Assembly: GCA_029261375.1 (NCBI GenBank)
Contig: JAJDBL010000064.1
Location: forward strand, 1 to 6,104
Direction: 5' to 3'
Origin: Nitrospirales bacterium
Lineage (GTDB): Bacteria; Nitrospirota; Nitrospiria; Nitrospirales; UBA2166
Length of the DNA stretch: 6,104 bases
The notes under the pieces were generated by a model. The model searched no databases. It was given only the letters and a program-made list of their open reading frames with translations, and was not told the DNA's origin. This document shows positions 1 to 6,104 of the stretch, in pieces. Position 1 is the stretch's first letter; each line of letters starts with the position of its first letter. The position numbers and the translations under genes are program-made.

Positions 1-510
1 CCCCGGCCCTGACGTCCCACGTACAGTAATCTGCTTCCCACCTTTAAAGGCCATGACCGTGTGTGATCCTGCATTGGTCACATATATCGTCCCACTGGAA
101 TCCGATGTCACCCCTTCCGGACTTTTCAGGCGCCCCCGGACGTCTCCGACATATCCCGCAGTGCCACCGTGAACGGTAAAGATCGCGATGCGGTCATTCC
201 CACTATCTGCAACCATCAGACGCCCGGTTGGATCAAACGCAACATCGTGTGGAGCACGCAACACTCCAGCTCCAATAGTGCCAAGTGTTTTTAGAGAAAA
301 GGGATCGAGAACCTTGACCACGTCATGGCCCAAATCTGCGACATATAAATACTGGCCCTGTGGCCCGAGGGTCAGATCGTGAGGATGAGCGAATTTTCCA
401 GATGAGGACTTCAGAAACACGACCTCATCTGTTACGCCGTACGCTGTAGATGAACAGAGCATCAGTATTGCAACACACACGAGGTGTATCAGTTGTAATC
501 TCAATCGCAT
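1..510 (-). CDS. Exported NHL-repeat beta-propeller protein (partial, C-terminus outside window)
   Basis: This open frame reads leftward from the ATG at 510-508 without a stop to the left edge, giving 170 residues. The start is supported by GGAG six bases upstream (517-520 on the plus strand). Residues 1-25 look like a Sec signal peptide: a basic MRLR start, a hydrophobic stretch at 7-19 and a likely cleavage near AYG/VTDE. Cys19 is not in a good lipobox, since Leu precedes it. The mature part holds three NHL-like repeats at about residues 42-69, 86-111 and 130-155. Each begins with P-H-D-(L/V) or P-E-G-V and has a central YVAD, MVAD or YVTN strand. NHL repeats form the blades of a propeller that usually has six blades, so roughly half the protein is probably missing. 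Such periplasmic propellers bind proteins or ligands, and some are lyases. Nothing visible here identifies an enzyme. The gene is divergent from the transporter operon and may be unrelated to it. The fold is secure; the function is unknown. Confidence 0.85.
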   Translation of the reverse strand, partial: MRLRLQLIHLVCVAILMLCSSTAYGVTDEVVFLKSSSGKFAHPHDLTLGPQGQYLYVADLGHDVVKVLDPFSLKTLGTIGAGVLRAPHDVAFDPTGRLMVADSGNDRIAIFTVHGGTAGYVGDVRGRLKSPEGVTSDSSGTIYVTNAGSHTVMAFKGGKQITVRGTSGPG

Positions 511-548
511 GATTTTCTCCGTTTCACGTCTGAAAGCTTTCGCCATCA

Positions 549-577
549 TTTATAGAGTTATGCAATCGCAGCGTTCA
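549..577 (-). promoter_or_regulatory. Candidate sigma70-type promoter for the NHL-repeat gene
   Basis: Read on the minus strand, a TATAAA -10 box (plus 549-554) lies 17 bases downstream of a weak TGAACG -35 box (plus 572-577). Transcription would start near 541-543, leaving a leader of about 30 bases that contains the GGAG ribosome site. The -10 box matches five of six consensus bases and the -35 box only three. A ten-base perfect palindrome, GAAAGCTTTC at 532-541, sits at the expected start of transcription. It could be an operator or chance. This is a pattern match only. Confidence 0.3.
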
Positions 578-588
578 GGAGGCATCGT

Positions 589-607
589 GCTCGACTAAAC
601 CTCGAGC
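589..607. repeat. Short inverted repeat in the divergent spacer
   Basis: GCTCGA (589-594) and TCGAGC (602-607) are a perfect six-base inverted repeat with a seven-base spacer, midway between the two divergent genes. A competing arm pair, TCGTGCTCG (585-593) with CGAGACGA (614-621), pairs over eight bases with one bulged G. It could be an operator or a hairpin. It has no run of T and is not a convincing terminator. Confidence 0.3.
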
Positions 608-662
608 CAACTGCGAGACGAATAACATCCATTGCTCGGCTATGTTCGTTCATGATACGTTT

Positions 663-691
663 TTCACTCATTACTCCTGTATTCGTACAGT
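663..691 (+). promoter_or_regulatory. Candidate promoter for the VOC-transporter operon
   Basis: TTCACT (663-668) and TACAGT (686-691) are separated by exactly 17 bases, and each matches the sigma70 consensus at four of six positions. The predicted transcription start would be near 698, almost at the ATG at 701, so the message would be leaderless or nearly so. That fits the lack of a ribosome-binding site before this gene. The match is weak, and another promoter further upstream in the spacer is possible. Confidence 0.22.
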
Positions 692-700
692 CATAACAGC

Positions 701-1141
701 ATGAGCGATACCGACGTCAATCAACCACCACCATCACTTGGGCTCCGGCATCTTGCCCTGCGTGTAACCGATATTGAACGATCAAAAGCATTTTATCAAC
801 GCGTGTTTGCGATGCGGCCGGTCTGGGAACCAGATCCACTCAACAGCTACCTCACCTCCGGATCAGATAACCTTGCACTTCATCAGGTAGAAGGGGAAGC
901 ATCGTCTGTGGAAAACGTCGATGATGGGCCACTCGATCATTTTGGGTTTCTCATGGAGAACACACAAGCAGTAGACGAGATGTACCTCTGGGTCAAGCAA
1001 TGTCAGGCACGGATTGTGAAAGAGCCTAAACAGCATCGAGATAATAGCTACTCGTTCTATCTCGCCGACCCTGACGGCAATACCATACAAATCATCTATG
1101 AGCCAAACGTCACGCAACCCTCGACCAATCCTAATCCCTAA
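701..1141 (+). CDS. VOC-fold protein (glyoxalase/bleomycin resistance/dioxygenase superfamily)
   Basis: This 146-residue protein has the paired beta-alpha-beta-beta-beta modules of the VOC superfamily, whose members use a divalent metal in isomerases, extradiol dioxygenases and thiol transferases. Module 1 starts at GLRHLALRVTDIERSKAFY (residues 14-32) and module 2 at DHFGFLM (79-85). The protein closes with the family's typical FYLADPDGNTIQIIYEP (119-135). Likely metal ligands are His17, His80 and Glu134, with His61 at the end of module 1 as a possible fourth. The proline-rich N-terminus (PPP, 9-11) and the Asn/Pro-rich tail (135-146) are probably disordered. No signal peptide is seen, so it is expected in the cytoplasm. 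ATG 701 is the only reasonable start: the frame has a stop at 653-655 and no ATG, GTG or TTG between. No Shine-Dalgarno site precedes it. It is the first gene of the operon and lies 18 bases before the binding-protein gene. The substrate cannot be told from sequence. Confidence 0.88.
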   Translation: MSDTDVNQPPPSLGLRHLALRVTDIERSKAFYQRVFAMRPVWEPDPLNSYLTSGSDNLALHQVEGEASSVENVDDGPLDHFGFLMENTQAVDEMYLWVKQCQARIVKEPKQHRDNSYSFYLADPDGNTIQIIYEPNVTQPSTNPNP

Positions 1142-1159
1142 TACGTCTCCCCTGCCCTC

Positions 1160-3292
1160 ATGTGGCTTAAGCGCCTCCTGATTCTCATTCCGTTGCTGTT
1201 GACGGCAATCCTCCTACAGTCATACTTCTGGGTCCCTACCTACGAGACACAGGCAAAGGGAAATCCCAAACGGCTTCTCAAGTACATCGAAGCATCCAGT
1301 GGCGATGCAAAAATTCTCAATCCTATTTTGAATGCGGACAGTGCGAGTAGCAGTATTGTGGGAATGGTCTTCGAAGGTTTGCTGGACCTCAATGAGAACC
1401 TGGCACTCCGCGGTCGACTGGCCACCGACTGGACCATTACCGAACAGGCGTATTTGCTCGTCGATCCGGATGCTCAGCTTCCTAATGGTAAGTCGGCAAC
1501 CGCGGCAAGACTGGAACGACTCATCCAACATGCGCTTGATTCAGGATCCCTTCCTGAACTGAACGGAGTATTGCTTCACATACGACAAATACCATCAGAG
1601 GTTCGGACAACTACTGTAGAAGTTCGAACCCCAGACGAAAACGACCAGCCAAAGACCACATCAGTCGCGGTATCAATCAACGTCCCCGAACGTGTTGCTT
1701 TTATGCTCAGTCGCGTTGATCAGGACTTCTTCCACCGATTAACACCGATCATCGGCGAGCAATACGGCAACAACTTCCAGCTTGATAAGTATATTCACAT
1801 TACCGATCCCGTCGACGAAATCGTTGAGACTCTAGTGAAAGCACAATTCCCATCGCTTCTCAGCGTCACTGAACACAATCCAGAGCTGTTGTTTCATCTT
1901 CGCCAAAGAGTGAAATTCCACGATGGACAAGAGTTCAATGCCGAGGACGTGAAGTTTACATACGATTCGATCATGAACCCCAGAAACATCTCCCCTCGCA
2001 CTTCAGATTTCGAGCCGATCAAGTATGTTGAGGTTCTGGATTCCTACACCATAAGAATGGTCTACAAACGGCTCTACTCGCCCGCAATCACAGCCTGGAC
2101 GATGGGCATCCTTCCCGAACATCTCCTCAATGAGACTGCTATGCAAGCAGAAATGGATGAACGCGACCTCTCTGAAGCCACCAGAGAGACCTTCGGCATG
2201 CGCGATAGCCAATTCAATCGCAGCCCGATCGGTGTTGGCCCCTACCGTTTCGTTGAGTGGCAAGGTGACCAGTTTATCAAGCTTGATCGAAACGATGACT
2301 ACTGGGATGGGCCGCCCGAGTACGAACAATACATCGTTCGCATCATTCCCGATCTCCTCATACAGGAGGTTGAATTCCGAACTGGCGCGATCGACTTCTA
2401 CTCTGCCCTTCCCCACCAAGTCGCTCGCTATCGAGAAGATGACACCTATCAGAACTTCTCAAGCCTTGGGTTTGGATATGTCTATATCGGCTACAACAAC
2501 CGCAAGCCCCTCTTTGCTAACCCACAGGTCCGTCAGGCCATGAGCATGGCCATCAATGTCGACGAGATCATTCAGTACATCATGTACAACGAAGCCGAGC
2601 GGGTAACAGGCCCCTTTCCCAAAGTCACGGAATGGTACGACGAATCGATTCAGCCAGTTCCCTATGACCCGGACGGCGCGCGCGCACTCCTAGAATCCCT
2701 CGGCTGGAAGAAGAACGCCGACGGATGGCTGGAGAAAGATGGGAAGATTTTTGAATTTAACATGGTGACCAATAGCGGCAACCCCATTCGAAAAAACATT
2801 ATGTCAATTGCACAGAACGCATGGAAGAAAATTGGCATCAAGTGCAACACACAGTACTTTGAGTGGGCGGTATTTTTAAAAGACTTCATCAACACGGGGG
2901 ATTTTGATGCGACAGTGCTCGGGTGGAGCATGGGGATTGACCCTGATCTCTTCCAAATTTGGCATTCGTCACAGGCAGGCCCTCAACAACTAAACTTCGT
3001 AGGATACAACAGTCCAGAGGCCGACGATCTCATCGTCCGCATTCGACAAGAATATGATCGTGACCAACAGCGTGTGTTGACACATCAACTCCACCAGGTC
3101 ATTCACGACGATCAACCCTATACCTTCTTGTATGCGGCGAAGGGAACACGCATACTCGATAAAAAAATCGTGATTGTGAACCGAGAGCCAGATGGCACAG
3201 AGCAATACGAAAAAATCTATCCGCTCAAGAGTGGAGCGATTCGGTTTTACTTTAATAAATGGCGCAAGCTCGAGCACACTCCGGCCTTCTGA
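1160..3292 (+). CDS. ABC importer periplasmic substrate-binding protein, peptide type (SBP family 5, DppA/OppA-like) with a large insert
   Basis: This 710-residue protein is a family 5 solute-binding protein, which captures peptides or similar ligands for the permeases encoded just downstream. Family signs in order are LNPILNADSASS with FEGLLDLNENL (53-82), FHLRQRVKFHDGQEFNAEDV (245-264), the SPIGVGPYRFVEW stretch (355-367), NDDYWDG (378-384), the RQAMSMAIN helix (458-466), YDPDGARALLESLGW (502-516) and the GWSMGIDPD stretch (588-596). Usual length is about 500-600 residues. The excess lies at about 97-238, between LATDWTIT and LLFHLRQ, where relatives have only a short hairpin. The N-terminus (MWLKRLLILIPLLLTAILLQ) is one basic and hydrophobic segment with no cysteine, so it is not a lipoprotein. 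It is either an uncleaved anchor or a signal peptide with an unclear cleavage site. The start has no Shine-Dalgarno site; the frame is the same as that of the VOC gene, separated by its TAA. The ligand is not predictable; dipeptides or oligopeptides are most likely. Confidence 0.92.
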   Translation: MWLKRLLILIPLLLTAILLQSYFWVPTYETQAKGNPKRLLKYIEASSGDAKILNPILNADSASSSIVGMVFEGLLDLNENLALRGRLATDWTITEQAYLLVDPDAQLPNGKSATAARLERLIQHALDSGSLPELNGVLLHIRQIPSEVRTTTVEVRTPDENDQPKTTSVAVSINVPERVAFMLSRVDQDFFHRLTPIIGEQYGNNFQLDKYIHITDPVDEIVETLVKAQFPSLLSVTEHNPELLFHLRQRVKFHDGQEFNAEDVKFTYDSIMNPRNISPRTSDFEPIKYVEVLDSYTIRMVYKRLYSPAITAWTMGILPEHLLNETAMQAEMDERDLSEATRETFGMRDSQFNRSPIGVGPYRFVEWQGDQFIKLDRNDDYWDGPPEYEQYIVRIIPDLLIQEVEFRTGAIDFYSALPHQVARYREDDTYQNFSSLGFGYVYIGYNNRKPLFANPQVRQAMSMAINVDEIIQYIMYNEAERVTGPFPKVTEWYDESIQPVPYDPDGARALLESLGWKKNADGWLEKDGKIFEFNMVTNSGNPIRKNIMSIAQNAWKKIGIKCNTQYFEWAVFLKDFINTGDFDATVLGWSMGIDPDLFQIWHSSQAGPQQLNFVGYNSPEADDLIVRIRQEYDRDQQRVLTHQLHQVIHDDQPYTFLYAAKGTRILDKKIVIVNREPDGTEQYEKIYPLKSGAIRFYFNKWRKLEHTPAF

Positions 3293-3294
3293 CC

Positions 3295-4257
3295 ATGTGG
3301 ACCTATATCGCACGAAACATTCTCCAACGCATCGTCACGCTTCTTATTGTGTCGATCGTGGCTCATTCGGTTATACACCTGGCCCCAGGCGAACCCAGTC
3401 AGGTCGATCCATCAAATCCAAGGATGAAACCTTCCGACATAGAAAATATTCGTGCTGCGTTCCATCTCGACGATCCGTTGCATCTTCAATACGCCTACTG
3501 GATACGAGATCTCTTTACCGGAGAACTCAAATCGTTTAAAGACAACCAGCCCGTTCTTCCTAAAATCTGGCAGCGTTTTCTGAACTCACTCCCATTGTTG
3601 ATTTGTGCCACCCTGATCATCTGGAGCCTTTCATTTCCCACAGGCATACATGCGGCAATTCGAAGAGGCTCTGTCTACGATAGGTCAACCACATTCACTG
3701 CCTACGCGCTGATCTCGATACCCGGGTTTTTCTTGTCGTACATCATGATCTTGTGGGTGGTCGATACCTTTAATGTACCCGTAATCGGGATGAAGACGTT
3801 TGGAATGGAGGATGCTGACCTCGCATTCAGGTCGATGGACAGGCTCTGGCATCTCGTCATCCCGTCACTGATGTCTGCGATCGGTGGGATTGCAGTGCTC
3901 TCACGCTATGTGCGGTCTCAAATGCTAGAGGTTGTTGGACAGGACTACATTCGCACGGCCCGAGCCAAGGGGCTCTCAGAAGACACGGTCATCTACCGAC
4001 ACGCGCTGCAAAATGCCTTGCTTCCCTTTGTCACGATGTTTGGTTTCCTGCTCCCTGCTCTGATCGGCGGCTCGGTCATTTTTGAGCAGATTTTCGCGTG
4101 GCCAGGACTAGGACGGCTCGGATATGAGGCCATTCTTGCACGTGACTTTCCCGTCATTCTCACGATTAATTTTATCGCTGCGGTACTCACGCTTGCTGGA
4201 ACGTTAGTCTCTGACCTTCTATATGCCGTGGTCGACCCTCGGATACGGTTGCAATGA
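3295..4257 (+). CDS. dppB: ABC importer permease, DppB/OppB type
   Basis: This inner-membrane permease is one half of the channel of the peptide-type importer. Read from ATG 3295 it has 320 residues, normal for the family. About six membrane segments are visible, near residues 9-28, 98-120, 133-156, 186-206, 240-264 and 287-312. The large loop after the first holds the usual SFKDNQPVLPKIWQRF stretch (80-95). The cytoplasmic EAA loop that docks on the ATPase is at about 218-244 (YIRTARAKGLSEDTVIYRHA and on), with conserved Gly226. FAWPGLGRLGYEAILARDFP (267-286) is typical of DppB. An earlier in-frame ATG at 3259 would add 12 residues and overlap the binding-protein gene by 34 bases. ATG 3295 is preferred because MWTYIARNILQR matches the usual family start and leaves a gap of only two bases. 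There is no clear Shine-Dalgarno site, so coupling to upstream translation is likely. Dpp versus Opp or Nik specificity cannot be decided from this protein. Confidence 0.92.
   Translation: MWTYIARNILQRIVTLLIVSIVAHSVIHLAPGEPSQVDPSNPRMKPSDIENIRAAFHLDDPLHLQYAYWIRDLFTGELKSFKDNQPVLPKIWQRFLNSLPLLICATLIIWSLSFPTGIHAAIRRGSVYDRSTTFTAYALISIPGFFLSYIMILWVVDTFNVPVIGMKTFGMEDADLAFRSMDRLWHLVIPSLMSAIGGIAVLSRYVRSQMLEVVGQDYIRTARAKGLSEDTVIYRHALQNALLPFVTMFGFLLPALIGGSVIFEQIFAWPGLGRLGYEAILARDFPVILTINFIAAVLTLAGTLVSDLLYAVVDPRIRLQ
4254..4257 (+). promoter_or_regulatory. ATGA stop-start overlap between the two permease genes
   Basis: The TGA of the first permease (4255-4257) and the ATG of the second (4254-4256) share bases. 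No strong Shine-Dalgarno site lies upstream, so ribosomes ending the first gene probably restart here. That would give matched amounts of the two channel subunits. Confidence 0.75.
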
Positions 4258-5246
4258 CGACGCTAAGCGGCCAGCAGTCAGCGATCAGCAGTCAGCTCGA
4301 GACGATAGCGGAGCTGCCTCCGCATGAAACTCAGCTTCAAGAATTTTGGAGAATTCTGAAGAAAGACCGGCTCGCGATCTTTGGGATGATTGTGTTGGGA
4401 GTCCTATTAGCGCTTGCGATCGTGGCGAAAGTGACTACGGAATGGGTCGTGATCTTTGATCCGTCGACAGTGCGTCTCCCGGATAAATTCCTTCCACCTA
4501 TGTCGGGCGCGTCAGCTGATCTGATTCCTACTGAAGATCGTCCAGTATTTGGAGTCTATCTATTCGGAACGGATGAACTCGGACGCGACGTCTTTGCTCG
4601 TATGCTACAAGGGTCGTTTGTTTCGCTATCAATTGGATTCATCGCGGTGGGGATTTCGGTCTCCATTGGCATTCTGCTCGGCGGCCTGTCCGGCTACTAC
4701 GGCAGAATCAAGCTTGGGTTTATCACCGTCGATACCCTCATCATGCGTTTTACGGATGTCATGCTCTGTTTCCCGACGTTTTTCCTCATCCTCACCGTCG
4801 TCGCGCTCCTCCCACCGAGTATCTACAACATCATGATCGTCATTGGTGTCACGAGTTGGATGGGGACCGCTCGATTCGTGCGTGCGGAATTCTTATCATT
4901 GCGAGAGCAAGACTTTGTCGTCGCCGCACAAGCGTTAGGTCTTCCCGAATATCGAATCATCTTTCGTCACATGGTTCCCAATGCGATGGCCCCTGTCCTC
5001 GTCTCGGCGACGATCGGGGTCGCATCTGCCATTCTGACAGAATCAGGTCTCAGCTTCTTGGGATTTGGCGTGCAACCCCCGTTTGCGACGTGGGGAAACA
5101 TTCTCTCTGACGGAAAAGGCTTTATTTTTGACGCGCCATGGCTGTTTTTTATTCCTGGATTTGCCATCCTCATCGTCGTCCTCGCGTTTAATCTTTTCGG
5201 GGAAGGCCTTCGAGAAGCGCTGAATCCGAAACTGAGAAGAAGATAG
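4254..5246 (+). CDS. dppC: ABC importer permease, DppC/OppC type
   Basis: This 330-residue protein is the second inner-membrane permease, pairing with the DppB-type subunit. A cytoplasmic N-terminus with FWRILKKDRLAIFGM (31-45), typical of the OppC N-terminal domain, leads into a first membrane helix (about 41-60). A periplasmic loop carries the DppC signature FGTDELGRDVFARML (104-118). Further helices lie near 122-146, 170-187, 190-206, 245-266 and 296-316. The EAA docking loop spans about 221-247 (AAQALGLPEYRIIFRHMVPN, 224-243), and the C-terminus FNLFGEGLREALNPKLR is standard. The start codon overlaps the stop of the upstream gene as ATGA, indicating translational coupling. There is no other ATG, GTG or TTG in frame before the first helix, so this start is well supported. 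Odd point: residues 7-15 (GQQSAISSQ) are encoded by a heptamer-phased repeat and look like a lineage-specific addition to the variable N-terminus. Confidence 0.93.
   Translation: MTTLSGQQSAISSQLETIAELPPHETQLQEFWRILKKDRLAIFGMIVLGVLLALAIVAKVTTEWVVIFDPSTVRLPDKFLPPMSGASADLIPTEDRPVFGVYLFGTDELGRDVFARMLQGSFVSLSIGFIAVGISVSIGILLGGLSGYYGRIKLGFITVDTLIMRFTDVMLCFPTFFLILTVVALLPPSIYNIMIVIGVTSWMGTARFVRAEFLSLREQDFVVAAQALGLPEYRIIFRHMVPNAMAPVLVSATIGVASAILTESGLSFLGFGVQPPFATWGNILSDGKGFIFDAPWLFFIPGFAILIVVLAFNLFGEGLREALNPKLRRR
4272..4296. repeat. Heptamer-phased repeat (CAGCNNT, about 3.5 units) inside the dppC start
   Basis: Units CAGCAGT (4272-4278), CAGCGAT (4279-4285), CAGCAGT (4286-4292) and a final CAGC (4293-4296) follow each other with no gap. 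As a result the 11-mer CAGCAGTCAGC occurs twice, 14 bases apart. The other strand reads as GCTGACT/GCTGATC units. The tract lies in codons 7-15 of the permease gene. Its 7-base period is out of phase with codons, so the two copies are read in different frames. From memory, similar GCTGA-type heptamer tracts are scattered between genes in some Nitrospira-like and other genomes; this was not checked. Confidence 0.7.
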
Positions 5247-5256
5247 ACGAGAATAC

Positions 5257-6104
5257 ATGCGCGCACCAGGCACTCCGCTACTCGACGTCAGACATCTCTC
5301 AACGTCTTTCTTCACTGAAGGCGGTGAAGTTGGTTCCGTCCAAGATGTGAGTTTTCAGATCCAGGCCGGAGAAACCCTCGCGTTAGTGGGAGAGTCTGGA
5401 TGCGGGAAATCGGTGACAGCGCTCTCCATCATGCAGTTACTTGATTATCCCGGAAGAGTCGTCGGCGGACAGATTCTTTTCAACGGACAAGACCTGACAA
5501 AATCAACTGAACAGGAACTTCGTGCCATTCGTGGTAACAACATTGGAATGATCTTTCAGGAACCCATGACATCGCTCAATCCAGTATTCAGAATTGGCGA
5601 TCAAATTGGAGAGGCCTTGTTCACACACAAAGGGTTTACCGGCGGGCAATCACGGACCGAATCCCTTCAATTACTCGATCGCGTTGGCATTCCATCGCCT
5701 GAGCAACGCATCGATCAATATCCCCACGAACTTTCAGGTGGGATGAAACAGCGTGTGATGATTGCCATGGCTCTGGCCTGTGGGCCAGACCTGCTTATTG
5801 CCGATGAGCCCACCACCGCCCTCGATGTGACCATTCAAGCGCAGATTCTCGACCTGTTACACACCCTGCAGGAGGAAATGGGGATGGCCATCCTTCTGAT
5901 CACCCACAATCTGGGAATCGTGGCACAATTCGCACGCGATGTTCTCGTGATGTATGCAAGTAAAATCGTCGAGCAAACTGATGTCCTGACCCTCTTCAAG
6001 AACCCGCAGCATCCCTATACCAAAGCCCTGCTCAACGCCCTCCCGCGACCAGGGCTACACTCCCCCCGTATTGCCTCAATCGACGGCATGGTTCCCTCTC
6101 CGCT
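5257..6104 (+). CDS. dppD: ABC importer ATP-binding protein, DppD/OppD type (partial, C-terminus outside window)
   Basis: The ATPase that powers the importer is read from ATG 5257 to the right edge without a stop, giving 282 residues of an expected 320-350. The set of nucleotide-binding motifs is complete: Walker A GESGCGKS (45-52), Q-loop at Gln101 in [10 protein letters not shown], signature LSGGMKQR (159-166), Walker B LLIADEP (179-185) with catalytic Glu184, D-loop ALD (188-190) and H-loop His217. The peptide-transporter C-terminal stretch [15 protein letters not shown] (249-263) places it in the DppD/OppD/NikD group, not among general ABC ATPases. Two positions differ from the form I expect: THNLG (216-220) for THDLG, and YASKIVE (233-239) for YAGKIVE. 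Neither should abolish activity. The start lies 10 bases after dppC. Only a weak GA-rich stretch (5235-5253) precedes it, and a stop at 5233-5235 excludes longer starts. A partner DppF-type gene or a fused second ATPase domain is expected to the right but is not visible. Confidence 0.93.
   Translation, partial: MRAPGTPLLDVRHLSTSFFTEGGEVGSVQDVSFQIQAGETLALVGESGCGKSVTALSIMQLLDYPGRVVGGQILFNGQDLTKSTEQELRAIRGNNIGMIFQEPMTSLNPVFRIGDQIGEALFTHKGFTGGQSRTESLQLLDRVGIPSPEQRIDQYPHELSGGMKQRVMIAMALACGPDLLIADEPTTALDVTIQAQILDLLHTLQEEMGMAILLITHNLGIVAQFARDVLVMYASKIVEQTDVLTLFKNPQHPYTKALLNALPRPGLHSPRIASIDGMVPSP

Noticed and set aside
188..382. Plus-strand open frame of 64 residues
   Set aside because: It lies wholly opposite the NHL-repeat gene, whose repeats, signal peptide and ribosome site are clear. 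The frame has no recognisable features.
863..1117. Minus-strand open frame of 84 residues
   Set aside because: It is antisense to the VOC gene, which has clear family motifs throughout. It is a shadow frame.
1127..1143. CCTAATC/CCTAATA tandem-like sequence at the end of the VOC gene as a repeat element
   Set aside because: Only two imperfect units, explained by Asn-Pro-Asn-Pro codons followed by the stop codon.
2364..2369. AGGAGG inside the binding-protein gene as a ribosome site
   Set aside because: No ATG, GTG or TTG with a meaningful open frame follows at suitable spacing. It is coding sequence for Gln-Glu-Val.
2003..2419. Minus-strand open frame of 138 residues inside the binding-protein gene
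   Set aside because: It lies entirely opposite conserved binding-protein motifs and has no family resemblance or ribosome site.
3259..3294. Earlier ATG giving the first permease 12 more residues
   Set aside because: It would overlap the binding-protein gene by 34 bases, it has no ribosome site, and the added residues (MAQARAHSGLLT) do not resemble the family start. MWTYIARNILQR at 3295 does.
3192..3539. Plus-strand open frame of 115 residues spanning the junction of the binding protein and first permease
   Set aside because: It runs out of frame across two well-supported genes and has the low-complexity Ser/Arg-rich composition of a shadow frame.
5870..5886. Perfect AGGAGG eight bases before an in-frame ATG inside the ATPase gene, as an internal start
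   Set aside because: The bases simply encode Gln-Glu-Glu before Met-Gly-Met in a conserved helix. A product starting there would lack Walker A, signature and Walker B motifs.

Overview
The window is ordinary chromosomal DNA of a Gram-negative bacterium. Two divergent transcription units leave a shared spacer of 190 bases. The leftward unit is one gene cut by the left edge, an exported NHL-repeat (beta-propeller) protein. The rightward unit is a tightly packed run of five genes: a VOC-fold (glyoxalase/dioxygenase-like) protein, then a peptide-type ABC importer in the standard order of binding protein, first permease, second permease and ATPase. The ATPase gene is cut by the right edge. Intergenic gaps are 18, 2, -4 (ATGA overlap) and 10 bases, so the five genes are very probably one operon. 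No gene-free stretch exceeds 190 bases, and no tRNA, rRNA, CRISPR array, insertion sequence or clear terminator was seen.

Taxonomy is an inference. Base composition looks close to balanced by eye. The exported proteins imply a periplasm. A heptamer-phased CAGCNNT tract inside the second permease gene resembles dispersed repeats that I recall from Nitrospira-like and some deltaproteobacterial genomes. Nitrospirota is a reasonable but unproven guess.

Expected workings: the binding protein (710 residues, apparently held to the inner membrane by an uncleaved or poorly defined N-terminal hydrophobic segment) captures a peptide-like ligand in the periplasm. The two permeases form the channel through the inner membrane. 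The DppD-type ATPase, presumably with a DppF-type partner or second domain beyond the right edge, drives import. The VOC protein at the head of the operon has a metal-binding residue set but no assignable substrate. Its link to the importer is positional only.

No clearly new multi-gene system is visible. The points most worth a second look are an insert of about 140 residues in the binding protein, the heptamer repeat that forms part of the coding start of the second permease gene, and the near absence of Shine-Dalgarno sites in the rightward operon, with a possible leaderless start.
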